Shown here: positions 10,678-21,621 of the stretch, one piece after another
Layout of the letters: every line of letters starts with the position of its first letter
Numbering within the stretch: the first letter of the stretch is position 1
NCBI RefSeq assembly: GCF_004210375.1
Contig: NC_134834.1
Span: forward strand, 90,214,170-90,278,169
From: Tachypleus tridentatus
Taxonomy: Eukaryota; Arthropoda; Merostomata; Xiphosura; Limulidae
Direction: 5' to 3'
DNA: 64,000 nt
Program-made: the position numbers and the translations under genes
Notes under the pieces: generated by a model
The model's database searches: none
The model's input: the letters and a program-made list of their open reading frames with translations, nothing else
Told to the model about the DNA's origin: nothing

Positions 10678-10716
10678 GACGAGAACCGGCGCTTTCAACG
10701 TGGTATGAACGATGAC
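10678..10716 (-). pseudogene. 5S rRNA gene, 5' fragment (1-39), split by copy 2
   Basis: The first 39 nt of the 5S gene whose remainder is at 4944-5035. Its sequence is unchanged. The last 13 nt on the gene strand (10678-10690) are the 5' copy of the target duplication. Confidence 0.95.
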
Positions 10717-12597
10717 AGTTTAATTCTTTTCTTATTTGGTGTTTTAAGTGTTACTCTAAAAGAAAATCGTTGTCGCAGCCCAAAATTTCCTAGCTGTGAA
10801 ATATAAGAGATGCTTTAGGAATTCACTTTTACTGGAGGTCGCTGGAAAGTGGAGCCTGATAACTCTGGTTTGCGTTACACATCCCCGGAACAACACGAGT
10901 GTCATTACGGGGGGTATGGAAACTGTCGCTCACAGGCGTGTGTGTCATTGACATGGAACACTTAAATTGATCAATTTAGCCTCTGAGAACTTTTCTCAAA
11001 CGTCTTTTAGTCACATGTTGGTGTTTATGTCTTCTTTATATTTCTTTCGGACCTACTTTCGCAAAATCTGGTATTTTACTCTCGTTACACAGGCTCACAT
11101 CCCATCACTTACAGATGTGTGTGCAGAATTTAGATTTTAACACGAGCTTGCATCGGGATTAGAATTATTTAATATTCACCTTCTTTTATTCGTCATTTGG
11201 CTATACACATTAATTTACCTGTGTTTATTAACGTGTATTTTGGTTTCCATCGGGAGAAGTCGTGTGTACTCGCCTTCGTCTCCCCCTACGACAAAATAGT
11301 ATTAAACGCTGGTTACCGTCTAGTGGGAGTGCCTCAGAAGTCGCTCTTTTGTCTCTCGCTAAAGAAGTGTATGGATATTAATGAAAGTACGTTGCAAAAA
11401 CTGGGAATAATTCTCTGACGTTATAGAAACAGAATGAATAAAGGAACAGCACCTGTCACACTCGGCTACTACCGTTCGCGAGTCGGAAGCGTGCCACGTA
11501 TCGAGTTCCTACTTATCTGAAACGTTTCCTTCGCGTTTTTCTTTCACTGCTAAGTTTTCAATTTTGCTTTTACTGTTTTGTAACTTTTTTTATTCTTGTT
11601 GTTTCTACTCACCTATTTTGTTTTATACTCCAATAGCAAAGACTCTTGTCGTTATTGGAAAGTTAATTTTCAAATGTACGTACATATAAAATAGATATTT
11701 GATTTATAAATAAGGTGTGCAATCGTCGGTGTCTCCGAGTAAAGTCTCTCTCTGCTGGGTTATATTTCTAGACAAAGTAATTTTACAAAACGTAGCGAAC
11801 GAACGTTATGTAAGGAAACTCGAAATATTTGTCGCATCGCCTTTTCTGTGTAGCAGACAGATCCCTCGACAATTGCTTTTCTTAGGCAAAACGTGCACGA
11901 GCGAGACAATTTTGTGAAATAGGGAAACGTTTTAAATTCCATCTGTATAAGACTGCCTTAGATTGATGTGGGCTGGATCTACTCATTAACGAAGTTTCTG
12001 TTTTGTAGATTTCGCACCCTTTGTGCATTCCGAAGATCGACCCGCGAAGATAGTTTATTTCTTTTCTTAGAGAGCTGCTACTTTTCTTCAACGATATTTC
12101 TAGACAAAGTAATTTTACAAAACGTAGCGAACGAACGTTATGTAAGGAAACTCGAAATATTTGTCGCATCGCCTTTTCTGTGCAGACAGAGCCCTCGACA
12201 ATTGCTTTTCTTAGGCTGCACGAGCGAGACAATATACGTCTGATTGGAGGGGTTTGGTTTAAAGTGAAATGGAACGCGGCTCACGCCACCTGCTTAGAGA
12301 GCTGCTACTTTTCTTGAACGATCGCAGGAAATGAATGTTTGAATTTCGTTTTCGAAGCGTGTTTTATCAACTGACTTGTTGATGGAAAAGTTGATTAGTT
12401 CCTATAACAAAAATGTTTTCCCAACAGTTTACCATAATAAACACCTAGTATTAAGGCACTTCAATTGAGCCAACCACTTTCTTTCTCTCTTTCGGGAAGG
12501 ATTTTTTATCTCTTAAATCAGAAATTGTGAAAAACGTGAGAGGTATCGATCAGCTCTTTGCGAGACCTACAAATTTCAACGTGAAAAAAAAAAAAAA
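10717..12597 (-). repeat. 5S intergenic spacer, alpha type, 1881 bp
   Basis: Alpha-type spacer with the internal duplication in reduced form: 11762-12093 and 12094-12320, each copy carrying a different internal deletion. The second copy joins GAGCGAGACAAT directly to ATACGTCTG. The 14-base A run at 12584-12597 terminates the next 5S gene. No gene is seen in it. Confidence 0.9.
12584..12597 (-). terminator. Pol III terminator (T14) of intact 5S gene
   Basis: A run of 14 T on the gene strand directly after the last 5S base; RNA polymerase III terminates at four or more T. Confidence 0.9.
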
Positions 12598-12715
12598 GTC
12601 ATCATCACCCGGTATTCCCAGGTGGTCACCCTCCCAAGTACTAACCGGGCCCGCCGTTGCTTAGCTTCGGTGATCGGACGAGAACCGGCGCTTTCAACGT
12701 GGTATGAACGATGAC
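12598..12715 (-). rRNA. 5S rRNA gene, intact
   Basis: 118 nt, reading GTCATCGTTCATACCACG to CCGGGTGATGATGAC. The ends pair as helix I (GTCATC with GATGAC). Conserved eukaryotic 5S segments are clear: GGTTAGTACTTGG, CCTGGGAATACC and GATCACCGAAGCTAAGCA. The internal control region is box A at about 48-62 and box C at about 78-97. A TTAAAA about 30 bp upstream could be a TATA-like element, as some invertebrate 5S genes use. The product is the RNA of the large ribosomal subunit, transcribed by Pol III with TFIIIA. It has no insertion. Confidence 0.97.
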
Positions 12716-14839
12716 AGTTTAATTCTTTTCTTATTTGGTGTTTTAAGTGTTACTCTAAAGAAAATCGTTGTCGCAGCCCAAAATTTCCTAGCTGTGAAAT
12801 ATAAGAGATGCTTTAGGAATTCACTTTTACTGGAGGTCGCTGGAAAGTGGAGCCTGATAACTCTGGTTTGCGTTACACATCCCCGGAACTACACGAGTGT
12901 CATTACGGGGTATGGAAACTGTCGCTCACAGGCGTGTGTGTCATTGACATGGAACACTTAAATTGATCAATTTAGCCTCTGAGAACTTTTCTCAAACGTC
13001 TTTTAGTCACATGTTGGTGTTTATGTCTTCTTTATATTTCTTTCGGACCTACTTTCGCAAAATCTGGTATTTTACTCTCGTTACACAGGCTCACATCCCA
13101 TCACTTACAGATGTGTGTGCAGAATTTAGATTTTAACACGAGCTTGCATCGGGATTAGAATTATTTAATATTCACCTTCTTTTATTCGTCATTTGGCTAT
13201 ACACATTAATTTACCTGTGTTTATTAACGTGTATTTTGGTTTCCATCGGGAGAAGTCGTGTGTACTCGCCTCCGTCTCCCCTACGACAAAATAGTATTAA
13301 ACGCTGGTTACCGTCTAGTGGGAGTGCCTCAGAAGTCGCTCTTTTGTCTCTCGCTAAAGAAGTGTATGGATATTAATGAAAGTACGTTGCAAAAACTGGG
13401 AATAATTCTCTGACGTTATAGAAACAGAATGAATAAAGGAACAGCACCTGTCACACTCGGTTACTACCGTTCGCGAGTCGGAAGCGTGCCACGTATCGAG
13501 TTCCTACTTATCTGAAACGTTTCCTTCGCGTTTTGCTTTCACTGCTAAGTTTTCAATTTTGCTTTTACTGTTTTGTAACTTTTTTTTTCTTGTTGTTTCT
13601 ACTCACCTATTTTGTTTTATACCCAATAGCAAAGACTCTTGTCGTTATTGGAAAGTTAATTTTCAAATGTACATACATATAAAATAGATATTTGATTTAT
13701 AAATAAGGTGTGCAATCGTCGGTGTCTCCGAGTAAAGTCTCTCTCTGCTGGTTATATTTCTAGACAAAGTAATTTTACAAAACGTAGCGAACGAACGTTA
13801 TGTAAGGAAACTCGAAATATTTGTCGCATCGCCTTTTCTGTGTAGCAGACAGATCCCTCGACAATTGCTTTTTCTTAGGCAAAACGTGCACGAGCGAGAC
13901 AATTTTGTGAAATAGGGAAACGTTTTAAATTCCATCTGTATAAGACTGCCTTAGATTGATGTGGGCTGGATCTACTCATTAACGAAGTTTATGTTTTGTA
14001 GATTTCGCACCCTTTGTGCATTCCGAAGATCGACCCGCGAAGATAGTTTATTTCTTTTCTCTTCAATATACGTCTGATTGGAGGGGTTTGGTTTAAAGTG
14101 AAATGGAACGCGGCTCACGCCACCTGCTTAGAGAGCTGCTACTTTTCTTCAACGATATTTCTAGACAAAGTAATTTTACAAAACGTAGCGAACGAACGTT
14201 ATGTAAGGAAACTCGAAATATTTGTCGCATCGCCTTTTCTGTGTAGCAGACAGAGCCCTCGACAATTGCTTTTTCTTAGGCAAAACGTGCACGAGCGAGA
14301 CAATTTTGTGAAATAGGGAAACGTTTTAAATTCCATCTGTATAAGACTGCCTTAGATTGATGTGGGCTGGATCTACTCATTAACGAAGTTTCTGTTTTGT
14401 AGATTTCGCACCCTTTGTGCATTCCGAAGATCGACCCGCGAAGATAGTTTATTTCTTTTCTCTTCAATATACGTCTGATTGGAGGGGTTTGGTTTAAAGT
14501 GAAATGGAACGCGGCTAACGCCACCTGCTTAGAGAGCTGCTACTTTTCTTGAACGATCGCAGGAAATGAATGTTTGAATTTCGTTTTCGTTTTCGACTTG
14601 TGTTTTATCAACTGACTTGTTGATGGAAAAGTTGATTAGTTCCTATAACAAAAATGTTTTCCCAACAGTTTACCATTATAAACACCCAGTATTAAGGCAC
14701 TTCAATTGAGCCAACCACTTTCTTTCTCTCTTTCGGGAAGGATTTTTTATCTCTTAAATCAGAAATTGTGAAAAACGTGAGAGGTATCGATCAGCTCTTT
14801 GCGAGACCTACAAATTTCAACGTGAAAAAAAAAAAAAAA
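12716..14839 (-). repeat. 5S intergenic spacer, alpha type, 2124 bp
   Basis: Alpha-type spacer with the full internal duplication (13754-14154 and 14155-14555, 401 bp each). Near-identical in layout to 2817-4943; each sits immediately left of a subfamily B LINE, suggesting a duplicated block. No gene is recognised. Confidence 0.9.
13754..14555. repeat. Tandem duplication inside spacer (2 x 401 bp)
   Basis: Direct copies 13754-14154 and 14155-14555, opening ATATTTCTAGACAAAG and ending before GATCGCAGGAAATG. Copy boundaries match those in the first spacer, so the duplication is inherited, not independent. Confidence 0.92.
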
Positions 14840-14931
14840 GTCATCATCACCCGGTATTCCCAGGTGGTCACCCTCCCAAGTACTAACCGGGCCCGCCGTT
14901 GCTTAGCTTCGGTGATCGGACGAGAACCGGC
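14840..14931 (-). pseudogene. 5S rRNA gene, 3' fragment (27-118), split by copy 3
   Basis: 92-nt 3' portion with control region and terminator intact; partner fragment at 20599-20637. The target duplication is at 14919-14931. Confidence 0.95.
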
Positions 14932-15208
14932 TTTTTTTTTTTTTTTTTTTTTCTTTATTTATCCCACCTCAACGAGGGGGTATACACAGAAATACAACAA
15001 ATAAAACACAAGTTAATGAATTAGCATGTAACAATAACTCTATAGATTACCATGCTGAAAATTACCACAAAGTTAATAAAATTAATAAAAAAGAAATAAA
15101 AGAGGTAATTGGAACAGCAGGTAATCCAACAAACATTATAATGAACATTAACAAACAAGAAATCAATGGATCTTTCATTGGTAAAAAAAAATATAATGAA
15201 ATAACAAC

Positions 15209-18200
15209 TTATCTTAACAACGTACACAAGAAATAACCTTGGGCACCTTGGGTTACCAAGCTACCAACATAAGAATACACAGAATAAAAAACATTTAATG
15301 AGTTATGTAACAAAGATCTATGATAATGAAGATATATATGTCTACGTACACGCACTTTAAACATGGAAATTAAATGAATTTCGCGATGACTGCCAAATAA
15401 ACTGAACGAGCAGAACATATAACCTGACGTGCCAAACTAGTAATCAAACGGAATATGTTCCAGCATCTCCCGGGTAACGAAGGGTGAGGTCCCACTAAGA
15501 GGCATCTCCTCCATACCCAGTTAGATATGGGACATCCAAAATAAAACGCCAATAATTTATATACATATGACCACAAAGGCTGCACAAAAGGACATAGGAA
15601 AAACAGATGGTCTATGGTTTCCCGCGCCTGTGAACAGAAAGTGCACAACCCTGTGGGATGTCTGTCCATATGTACTAGCTTGACATTAGTGGTTATCGCC
15701 CGCAACCAAAGTAAATAATCCACATCACAAACATGAAAACCCACAAAAGAAGAATAAGCGTTTTTCGAATGAGTTTCCAATCTCCAGGAGGAACAATATC
15801 CCCAGTAGAATGGAGCAGGTAAATTAGTAGCTAGTGAACACTGTATATGACCCACCAGTTGCTTCACAGATAAACCTTGAAAATGAACCCGGTTATCAGA
15901 GTGGTCCAGAAAATATAAATCTACAACAAGTGTGGTCGATGGGAGAGGAGCCGGCTGGTTGGACAAAACCGTCAACCAGTCCACAGGCAACGCCTCCTTC
16001 AGCATATTAAAATGTGAAACAATTGTGCGGACATTGACCAACGGATCAGCGTCCGTACACATTTCAATCACCGCCCTCACCGGAAGAAAACCTGGGAGCA
16101 CCTCGTACAACAAATGTCGGACCTGAACCAAACCTGCGTTGATAAATTCAGGAAAATTAAATGTTCGGTTCCGAACATCCACAATAGCCGGATTGAAAAC
16201 AAAGGTTCATCAAAACTTGTGGGGAAAGAGGAGCTGCGACAATCCCTCTTTCCCCAAGAAGAACCTTCCAGGCATGAAACATTTCCTGAATATACAAAGG
16301 TAACGATTTCACAAAACGTGGCAAAATTCGGCATTGAAGAATCCGAAAGCCCAAAGCGAGATTGCCATAACAAGAAAAAAATCCAGAAAGAAGTTGTCGC
16401 AGGGTGGAAGGACAAGAAGCATCCAAACAACGCTGCAACAATCTCAAACGGAATGCAAGTTTACGGGCATTAATATCAACCAAGTTGATACCTCCACAAT
16501 CATAACTCCGGATCAGAATACCGTATGCCACTTTATGTATACCTCCCCGCCAAATAAAATCAAGAATACATTTGCGAAATCGAGCCTCAAACTGTGTTGG
16601 CAACGGCAGAATTTGCAACGTGTACCACAACACAGATGCTACCAAGGAATTCACCACAAGAGATTTACCCTTTAGTGACAATGAACGAAAACGCCACGAC
16701 ACCAAGATACGAGATACCCTGCGCAAAACATCCTGCCACGTATCCTGCAGCATTACATCGAAATGGGAGTGGAAAACTATACCTAAAATCCTAATAGGAT
16801 CCTGGGAAATTCTCAACTCATCCAGGACAAAGTCTGCAGAAGAGGCCAAACACCCAACCCACAAACCCTGACTTTTGGCCAAGTTGATCCTTCCCCCCAG
16901 TAGCTCTGCCAAAAGTTTGGCATACATCCAACACATGAGGCAAAGATTTGGCGTCTCGTAAGGTCAAAGTGGTATCATCAGCATGCTGATAAATAAGGGA
17001 CGGCGTGTTGAGGAACACATCACCCCCAATACCAGTAATATGAACATTATGAACTAACATATTTCGTAACGGTTCGACACTGAGAACGTAAAGTAAAGCA
17101 GACATTGGGCATCCTTGACGAATACCCCGAGTTACAGCAAAATCATTAGTGAGAAATCCATTAAACTTAACACAACTAGAAATAGAAGTATAGCAAAGAC
17201 GAACCCAATGAACAAAAGTAGAACCAAAACCCATACGCACAAGAAGTTGAAATAGATACTCATAGGCCACCCGATCAAAGGCTTGCATCTGATCGAGCTT
17301 CAAAAAAGATTCCACCCTGGCCGGTACGTGCTAAAGATTGCAATAGCAAAACGAGTGTTAACGGAGTATCAGCAACGTCCCGTCCAGGTATACACCCGGA
17401 TTGGTCATCTGAAACTAAACTGGAGATCACAGACGAAAGGCGACGAGCCAGCACTTTGGCCAGAAGCTTATAGTCAGAACATAGCAATGTCAAAGGCCGG
17501 CTGTTAGCCGCCAACCGTCGATCCCCGCCTTTCGGGATAGGAACAATTACCCCCGAACACATTGAACTGAGCAACTGTGGAGAGAAGAAAAGGTTAGACA
17601 GGACAGACACAAAGTCGTCAACAAAATGAGGGAGGAAACATTTGTAAAATTCGGACGTAAAACCATCCAAACCAGGAGATTTGCCAATCGGTAAACTGTC
17701 TAGAGCAGCGAGAATTTCCGAAATCGTGAATGGAGCATCACAAATATCAGCTTGTTCATGGGTGAGAGTTTTATCAACAAAGGTGAGAACGAAATCGATG
17801 TCGTCCTGCAGAACAATATCTTTAGTATATAGTGCTGAATAATATTGATGCAGAACAGCAGCGACATCATCCGCATCGGACACTTCTTCACCCCCATCAG
17901 TGAGCATGGATCGAAACTCAATTCTGCTCTGTCGGACTCTTTCCATACGAAGAAAGTAAGAGGTAGACCTCTCACCCTCCTCAAACCAACGAATATGAGA
18001 ACGAATCCTCGCCCCCCTCTATCGTATGGTGATCCAAAGTCTCCAATTCATCTTCGAGTTCATATAATTTTACCTTAGACCTACCAGGGTAACGGGACAG
18101 CTTTCGAAGCTCACGTGTAATGGACGACTCAAGCTGACATTTGCGAGAACGGGATGCCCGCGCTCGAAGAAGCGAATATCGCTGGGTAAGTGAACGGAAC

Positions 18201-19074
18201 GCGGATTTCAATGTTTCATACCACGAAATTTTATTAGTCCCATATACTGTCCAACTTCGACTTCTGGCGATTAACAGTTTAATGGCTTTCACATATTCGG
18301 CATCCATCAACAACTGGTTATTGAAGTGCCAGAAATTAGGACCTCTGACAACGGGCCGCAGTGTAAGCTCGAAGCCCAATAAAGCATGATCTGTAGCAGG
18401 AAACCACAACGTACGTAAGCGTTTGACAGTCCCCTGTAAGGTAGATGATAGCAAAACCTTATCAATACGAGACGACAACATCTCACCATTAACAAAGCTC
18501 TTCCACGTGAAACCAGGGGTAGTCGGCGATAAGAGAGAATGCGCATCAAGTAAATCAAACTTACTGAGGAACTGAACAAAAGCCGAACGACTAGCATCAC
18601 GGGAGAAACGAACAGGAAATCGATCGCGTGACACATCCACCACACAATTAAAATCCCCCACAACGAGTAATCCCGTGCAATCATCTAAGTTATAGGTTAA
18701 GGTGTGGAAAAAATCCCGTCTCTCATAAATATCGCGAGGGGCATATACTGATGATAGCAGGAAAGACGAAGTCTCGAAAGTTAATTTTACAGTCAAAACC
18801 CTACCCACCCCATCAGAAGAAACGAATGTAACATTATCCCTCAAAAACCGCTGTAACAAGACGGCAACCCCTTGTCGTCCAGTAAGAGAATTATTAAAAA
18901 AAGCTAAACCTGGCCAATATTTCAGTACAACATCTTGAAAATCATCAGTAAAAAACGTTTCCTGTAAACAAACAACATCAAAATTAGTAACAAAGTAATC
19001 CAGATAATAAGCCAGCTTACTAACATTACGCAACCCATTACAATTCAAAACCCCACCCTGAGTGAATGTAACAT
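15209..19074 (-). pseudogene. LINE ORF2 endonuclease/reverse transcriptase, copy 3 (broken)
   Basis: Spans the ATG at 19074 to the TAA at 15209-15211 in six main blocks: 17981-19074 (endonuclease), 17275-17946, 16818-17315, 16157-16936, 15370-16182 and 15209-15418. The first residues are also out of frame at the C run 19051-19054 (four C where copy 5 has five). Other breaks lie at a six-C run near 18012-18017, an extra A near 17302-17307 in front of motif A, an extra C near 16893-16898, a missing A near 16200, and a missing base near 15392. Motifs in the blocks are unaltered: LQET, GDFN, SRID, TDH, LKLDQMQAFD, RQGCPMS, YQHADDTTL and the C-terminal CCHC. Confidence 0.9.
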
Positions 19075-19207
19075 GCAAAGACGACAAACAGGAACGAGAA
19101 TTAAAATTAAACTGTATCTTACACAAAAGTTACAAGAACAAACGTAAAGAATTGAGCAAATATGTACAAAGTACAGTTAACAATAAAACACATTCTTACA
19201 CTAAAAT

Positions 19208-19272
19208 GAAACAAACAAACAAACAAACAAACAAAAAAAAAACACAAAAAAAAACAACAAAAAACAAAACAA
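19208..19272. repeat. (CAAA)n / A-rich tract between ORF1 and ORF2, copy 3
   Basis: CAAA repeats followed by irregular A runs broken by C. Same position as in other B copies but with a different length. Confidence 0.82.
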
Positions 19273-19276
19273 TCAT

Positions 19277-20476
19277 TTATGTTTGAGACACCGCCTTCGC
19301 CTTTGCACGAGGTTTCCTAAGTATCGGGACGTCCGACACCCGTTTCCGTCTACTGATCTTCTTTGAGGTGTTACCTGGATTCATCGCCACCACACTAGCA
19401 TACTTCCAACGACGTTGAAGAGGCACCTCCACATCGCCGGCGGTACGTTCACCACTAACCGTAAGTGGTGGGAAGTGTCGATCAAAATTACGTCGTCCAG
19501 CAGGGGGAAGACTACTAGCCCGTTCCCTGGCCCCACCAGAAACCGTCGGTCGCCTGGAAGATACATCCACCCAAGGGGTAACTGTAGTCTCCCTTGAAAT
19601 GGAAACCTCCGAATCAGCGCGTTGATGAACAGATAGTCTTTCAGCGTCTTCAGGCACTGTACGAGAAGGAACAACCGTGGCCACGTCAACCTCGTCACGA
19701 TAAGGAGTGGGCGTGGCCACGTCAGCGTCGTCACGATAAGTAGTGGGCGTGGCCACGTCAGCGTCGTCACGATATGTAGTGGGCGTGGCCACGTCAGTGT
19801 CGTCACGAGAAGGAGTGGGCGCGGCCACATCATCGTCGTCACAAGAAGAAGGTCGAGGAACAACAAGCTTGGGACAACGTTGCCGAACATGTCCTTGCAC
19901 ATGACAATGTCGACAAATAAATTGGGGACAATCGCGATATAAATGATCCGCCCCCAAACATAAATTACACACTTTTGACTGGCGATCATGCTTCACCTTT
20001 AACATAACCGCCTTCCCCAAAGGATCAAAAACTTTCACAACGTACGGCAAAGAGATACACTTTTCACTAAAAGACACACGAACATGGCGTATACCTAAAT
20101 ATATGCCTTGGTCTCTCTTCCACACTATAGGGCTCCTTACTTCACAAGCAAAATCCTTAAGTTTATTTAAAAGAACATCATCGGCTATATACTCTGGTAC
20201 TTCCATAAAAGAAACAGTAATAGTGCGTTTAGTTACACCATTAGCCAAACAGTGTACGCCATTTACAACAAGACCAGCATCGACAGCTAGGTCTACGTCA
20301 GCAGGGAGAACAAAAGTTACCTCATAACCTCCCGGGCGAGGAACAACAGCAGTAACCGAAGCAGCACCAAACGTATTCATAACAGCATGGATCACGTCCC
20401 CATGGTTTGAATTGGAAGTTTCCACAAAGACCGTGCGATGCATTACTTCCATACTTGTTTGAGGAGCTGAACACAT
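19277..20476 (-). CDS. LINE ORF1 protein, subfamily B, open (399 aa)
   Basis: Open from the ATG at 20476 (MCSAPQTSMEVMHRTVFVE) to the TAA at 19277; the frame extends upstream only through a TTG. Zinc knuckles are at C170-C173-H178-C183 and C188-C191-H196-C201, the same numbering as subfamily A. The knuckles are followed by a linker of five 12-residue repeats (DDADVATPTTYR and variants), which accounts for its extra 34 residues over A. The C terminus is basic (KKISRRKRVSDVPILRKPRAKAK) and could bind nucleic acid. The expected role is packaging element RNA with ORF2 protein. This is the reference copy for subfamily B. Confidence 0.9.
   Translation of the reverse strand: MCSAPQTSMEVMHRTVFVETSNSNHGDVIHAVMNTFGAASVTAVVPRPGGYEVTFVLPADVDLAVDAGLVVNGVHCLANGVTKRTITVSFMEVPEYIADDVLLNKLKDFACEVRSPIVWKRDQGIYLGIRHVRVSFSEKCISLPYVVKVFDPLGKAVMLKVKHDRQSKVCNLCLGADHLYRDCPQFICRHCHVQGHVRQRCPKLVVPRPSSCDDDDVAAPTPSRDDTDVATPTTYRDDADVATPTTYRDDADVATPTPYRDEVDVATVVPSRTVPEDAERLSVHQRADSEVSISRETTVTPWVDVSSRRPTVSGGARERASSLPPAGRRNFDRHFPPLTVSGERTAGDVEVPLQRRWKYASVVAMNPGNTSKKISRRKRVSDVPILRKPRAKAKAVSQT
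19677..19856 (-). repeat. 36-bp minisatellite (5 units) in ORF1, copy 3
   Basis: Units at 19677-19712, 19713-19748, 19749-19784, 19785-19820 and 19821-19856, all multiples of three, so the frame is kept. They encode the Asp-rich 12-residue repeat after the zinc knuckles. Confidence 0.9.
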
Positions 20477-20598
20477 ATTCAACAAATAGCAAAAGCACAA
20501 AAACTACAAACAAAAATTAACTGTACGCTCACTAGGCTTAGCTACGAAACTCACACTAAGGCTATCAGGAGCGAGAAAAAAACACGTCTGCACTCGAG

Positions 20599-20637
20599 GA
20601 CGAGAACCGGCGCTTTCAACGTGGTATGAACGATGAC
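20599..20637 (-). pseudogene. 5S rRNA gene, 5' fragment (1-39), split by copy 3
   Basis: The first 39 nt of the gene completed at 14840-14931; unmutated. Confidence 0.95.
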
Positions 20638-21590
20638 AGTTTAATTCTCCTTCTTATTTGGTCTTTTAAGTATTACTCTAAAAGAAAATCGTTGTCGCAG
20701 CCTAAAATTTCCTAGTTGTGAAATATAAGAGATGCTTTAGAAATTCACTTTTACTGGAGGACGCTGGAATGTGTCGCCTGATTCCTGATAACTATGGTTT
20801 GCGTTACACATCCCCGGAACTACACGAGTGTCATTTCGGGGGTATGGAAACTGTCGCTCACAGGCGTGTGTGTCATTGACATGGAACACTTAAATTGATC
20901 AATTTAGCCTCTGAGAACTTTTCTCAAACGTCTTTTAGTCACATGTTGGTGTTTACGTCTTCTTTATATTTCTTTCGTACCTACTTTCACAAAATCTGGT
21001 ATTTTACTCTCGTTACACAGGCCCACATCCCATCACTTACAGATGTGTGTGCAGAATTTAGATTTTAACACGAGCTTGCATCGGGAGTAGAATTATTTAA
21101 TATTCACCTTCTTTTATTCGTCATTTGGCTATACACATTAATTTACCTGTGTTTATTAACGTGTATTTTGGTTTCCATCGGGAGAAGTCGTGTGTACTCG
21201 CCTCCTTCTCCACCTACAACAAAATAGTATTAAACGTCTAGTGGGAGTGCCTCAGAAGTCGCTCTTTTGTCTCTCGCTAAAGAAGTGTATGGATATTAAT
21301 GAAAGTACGTTGCAAAAACTGGGAATAATTCCCTGACGTTATAGAAACAGAATGAATAAAGGAACAGCACCTGTCACACTCGGTTACTATCGTTCGCGAG
21401 TCGGAAGCGTGCCACGTTCCGAGTTCCTACTTATCTGAAGACGTTTCCTTCGCGTTTTGCTTTCACTGCTATGTTTTCAATTTTGCTTTTACTGTTTTGT
21501 AACTTTTTTTCTTGTTGTTTCTACTCACCTATTTTGTTTTATACCCAATAGCAAAGACTCTTGTCGTTATTGGAAAGTTAATTTTCAAAT

Positions 21591-21621
21591 GTACATACAT
21601 ATAAAATAGATATGTATGTAC
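21591..21621. repeat. 12-bp perfect inverted repeat in beta spacer
   Basis: Arms GTACATACATAT and ATATGTATGTAC around a 7-nt AAAATAG. The right arm is missing in alpha and gamma spacers, which read AGATATTTGATTTAT here. Confidence 0.9.

Larger units (their letters stand above)
14932..20598 (-). mobile_element. 5S-specific LINE copy 3 (subfamily B), full length 5667 bp
   Basis: Complete subfamily B element from 20598 to a 21-base poly(A) at 14932-14952, the longest tail here, followed by CTTTATTT in place of the CTCTTTATTT of other copies. Target duplications lie at 20599-20611 and 14919-14931. Its 5' UTR has one copy of the 25-bp unit that is doubled in copies 2 and 7. It has the best-preserved subfamily B ORF1. 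ORF2 is broken about six times. Confidence 0.95.
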
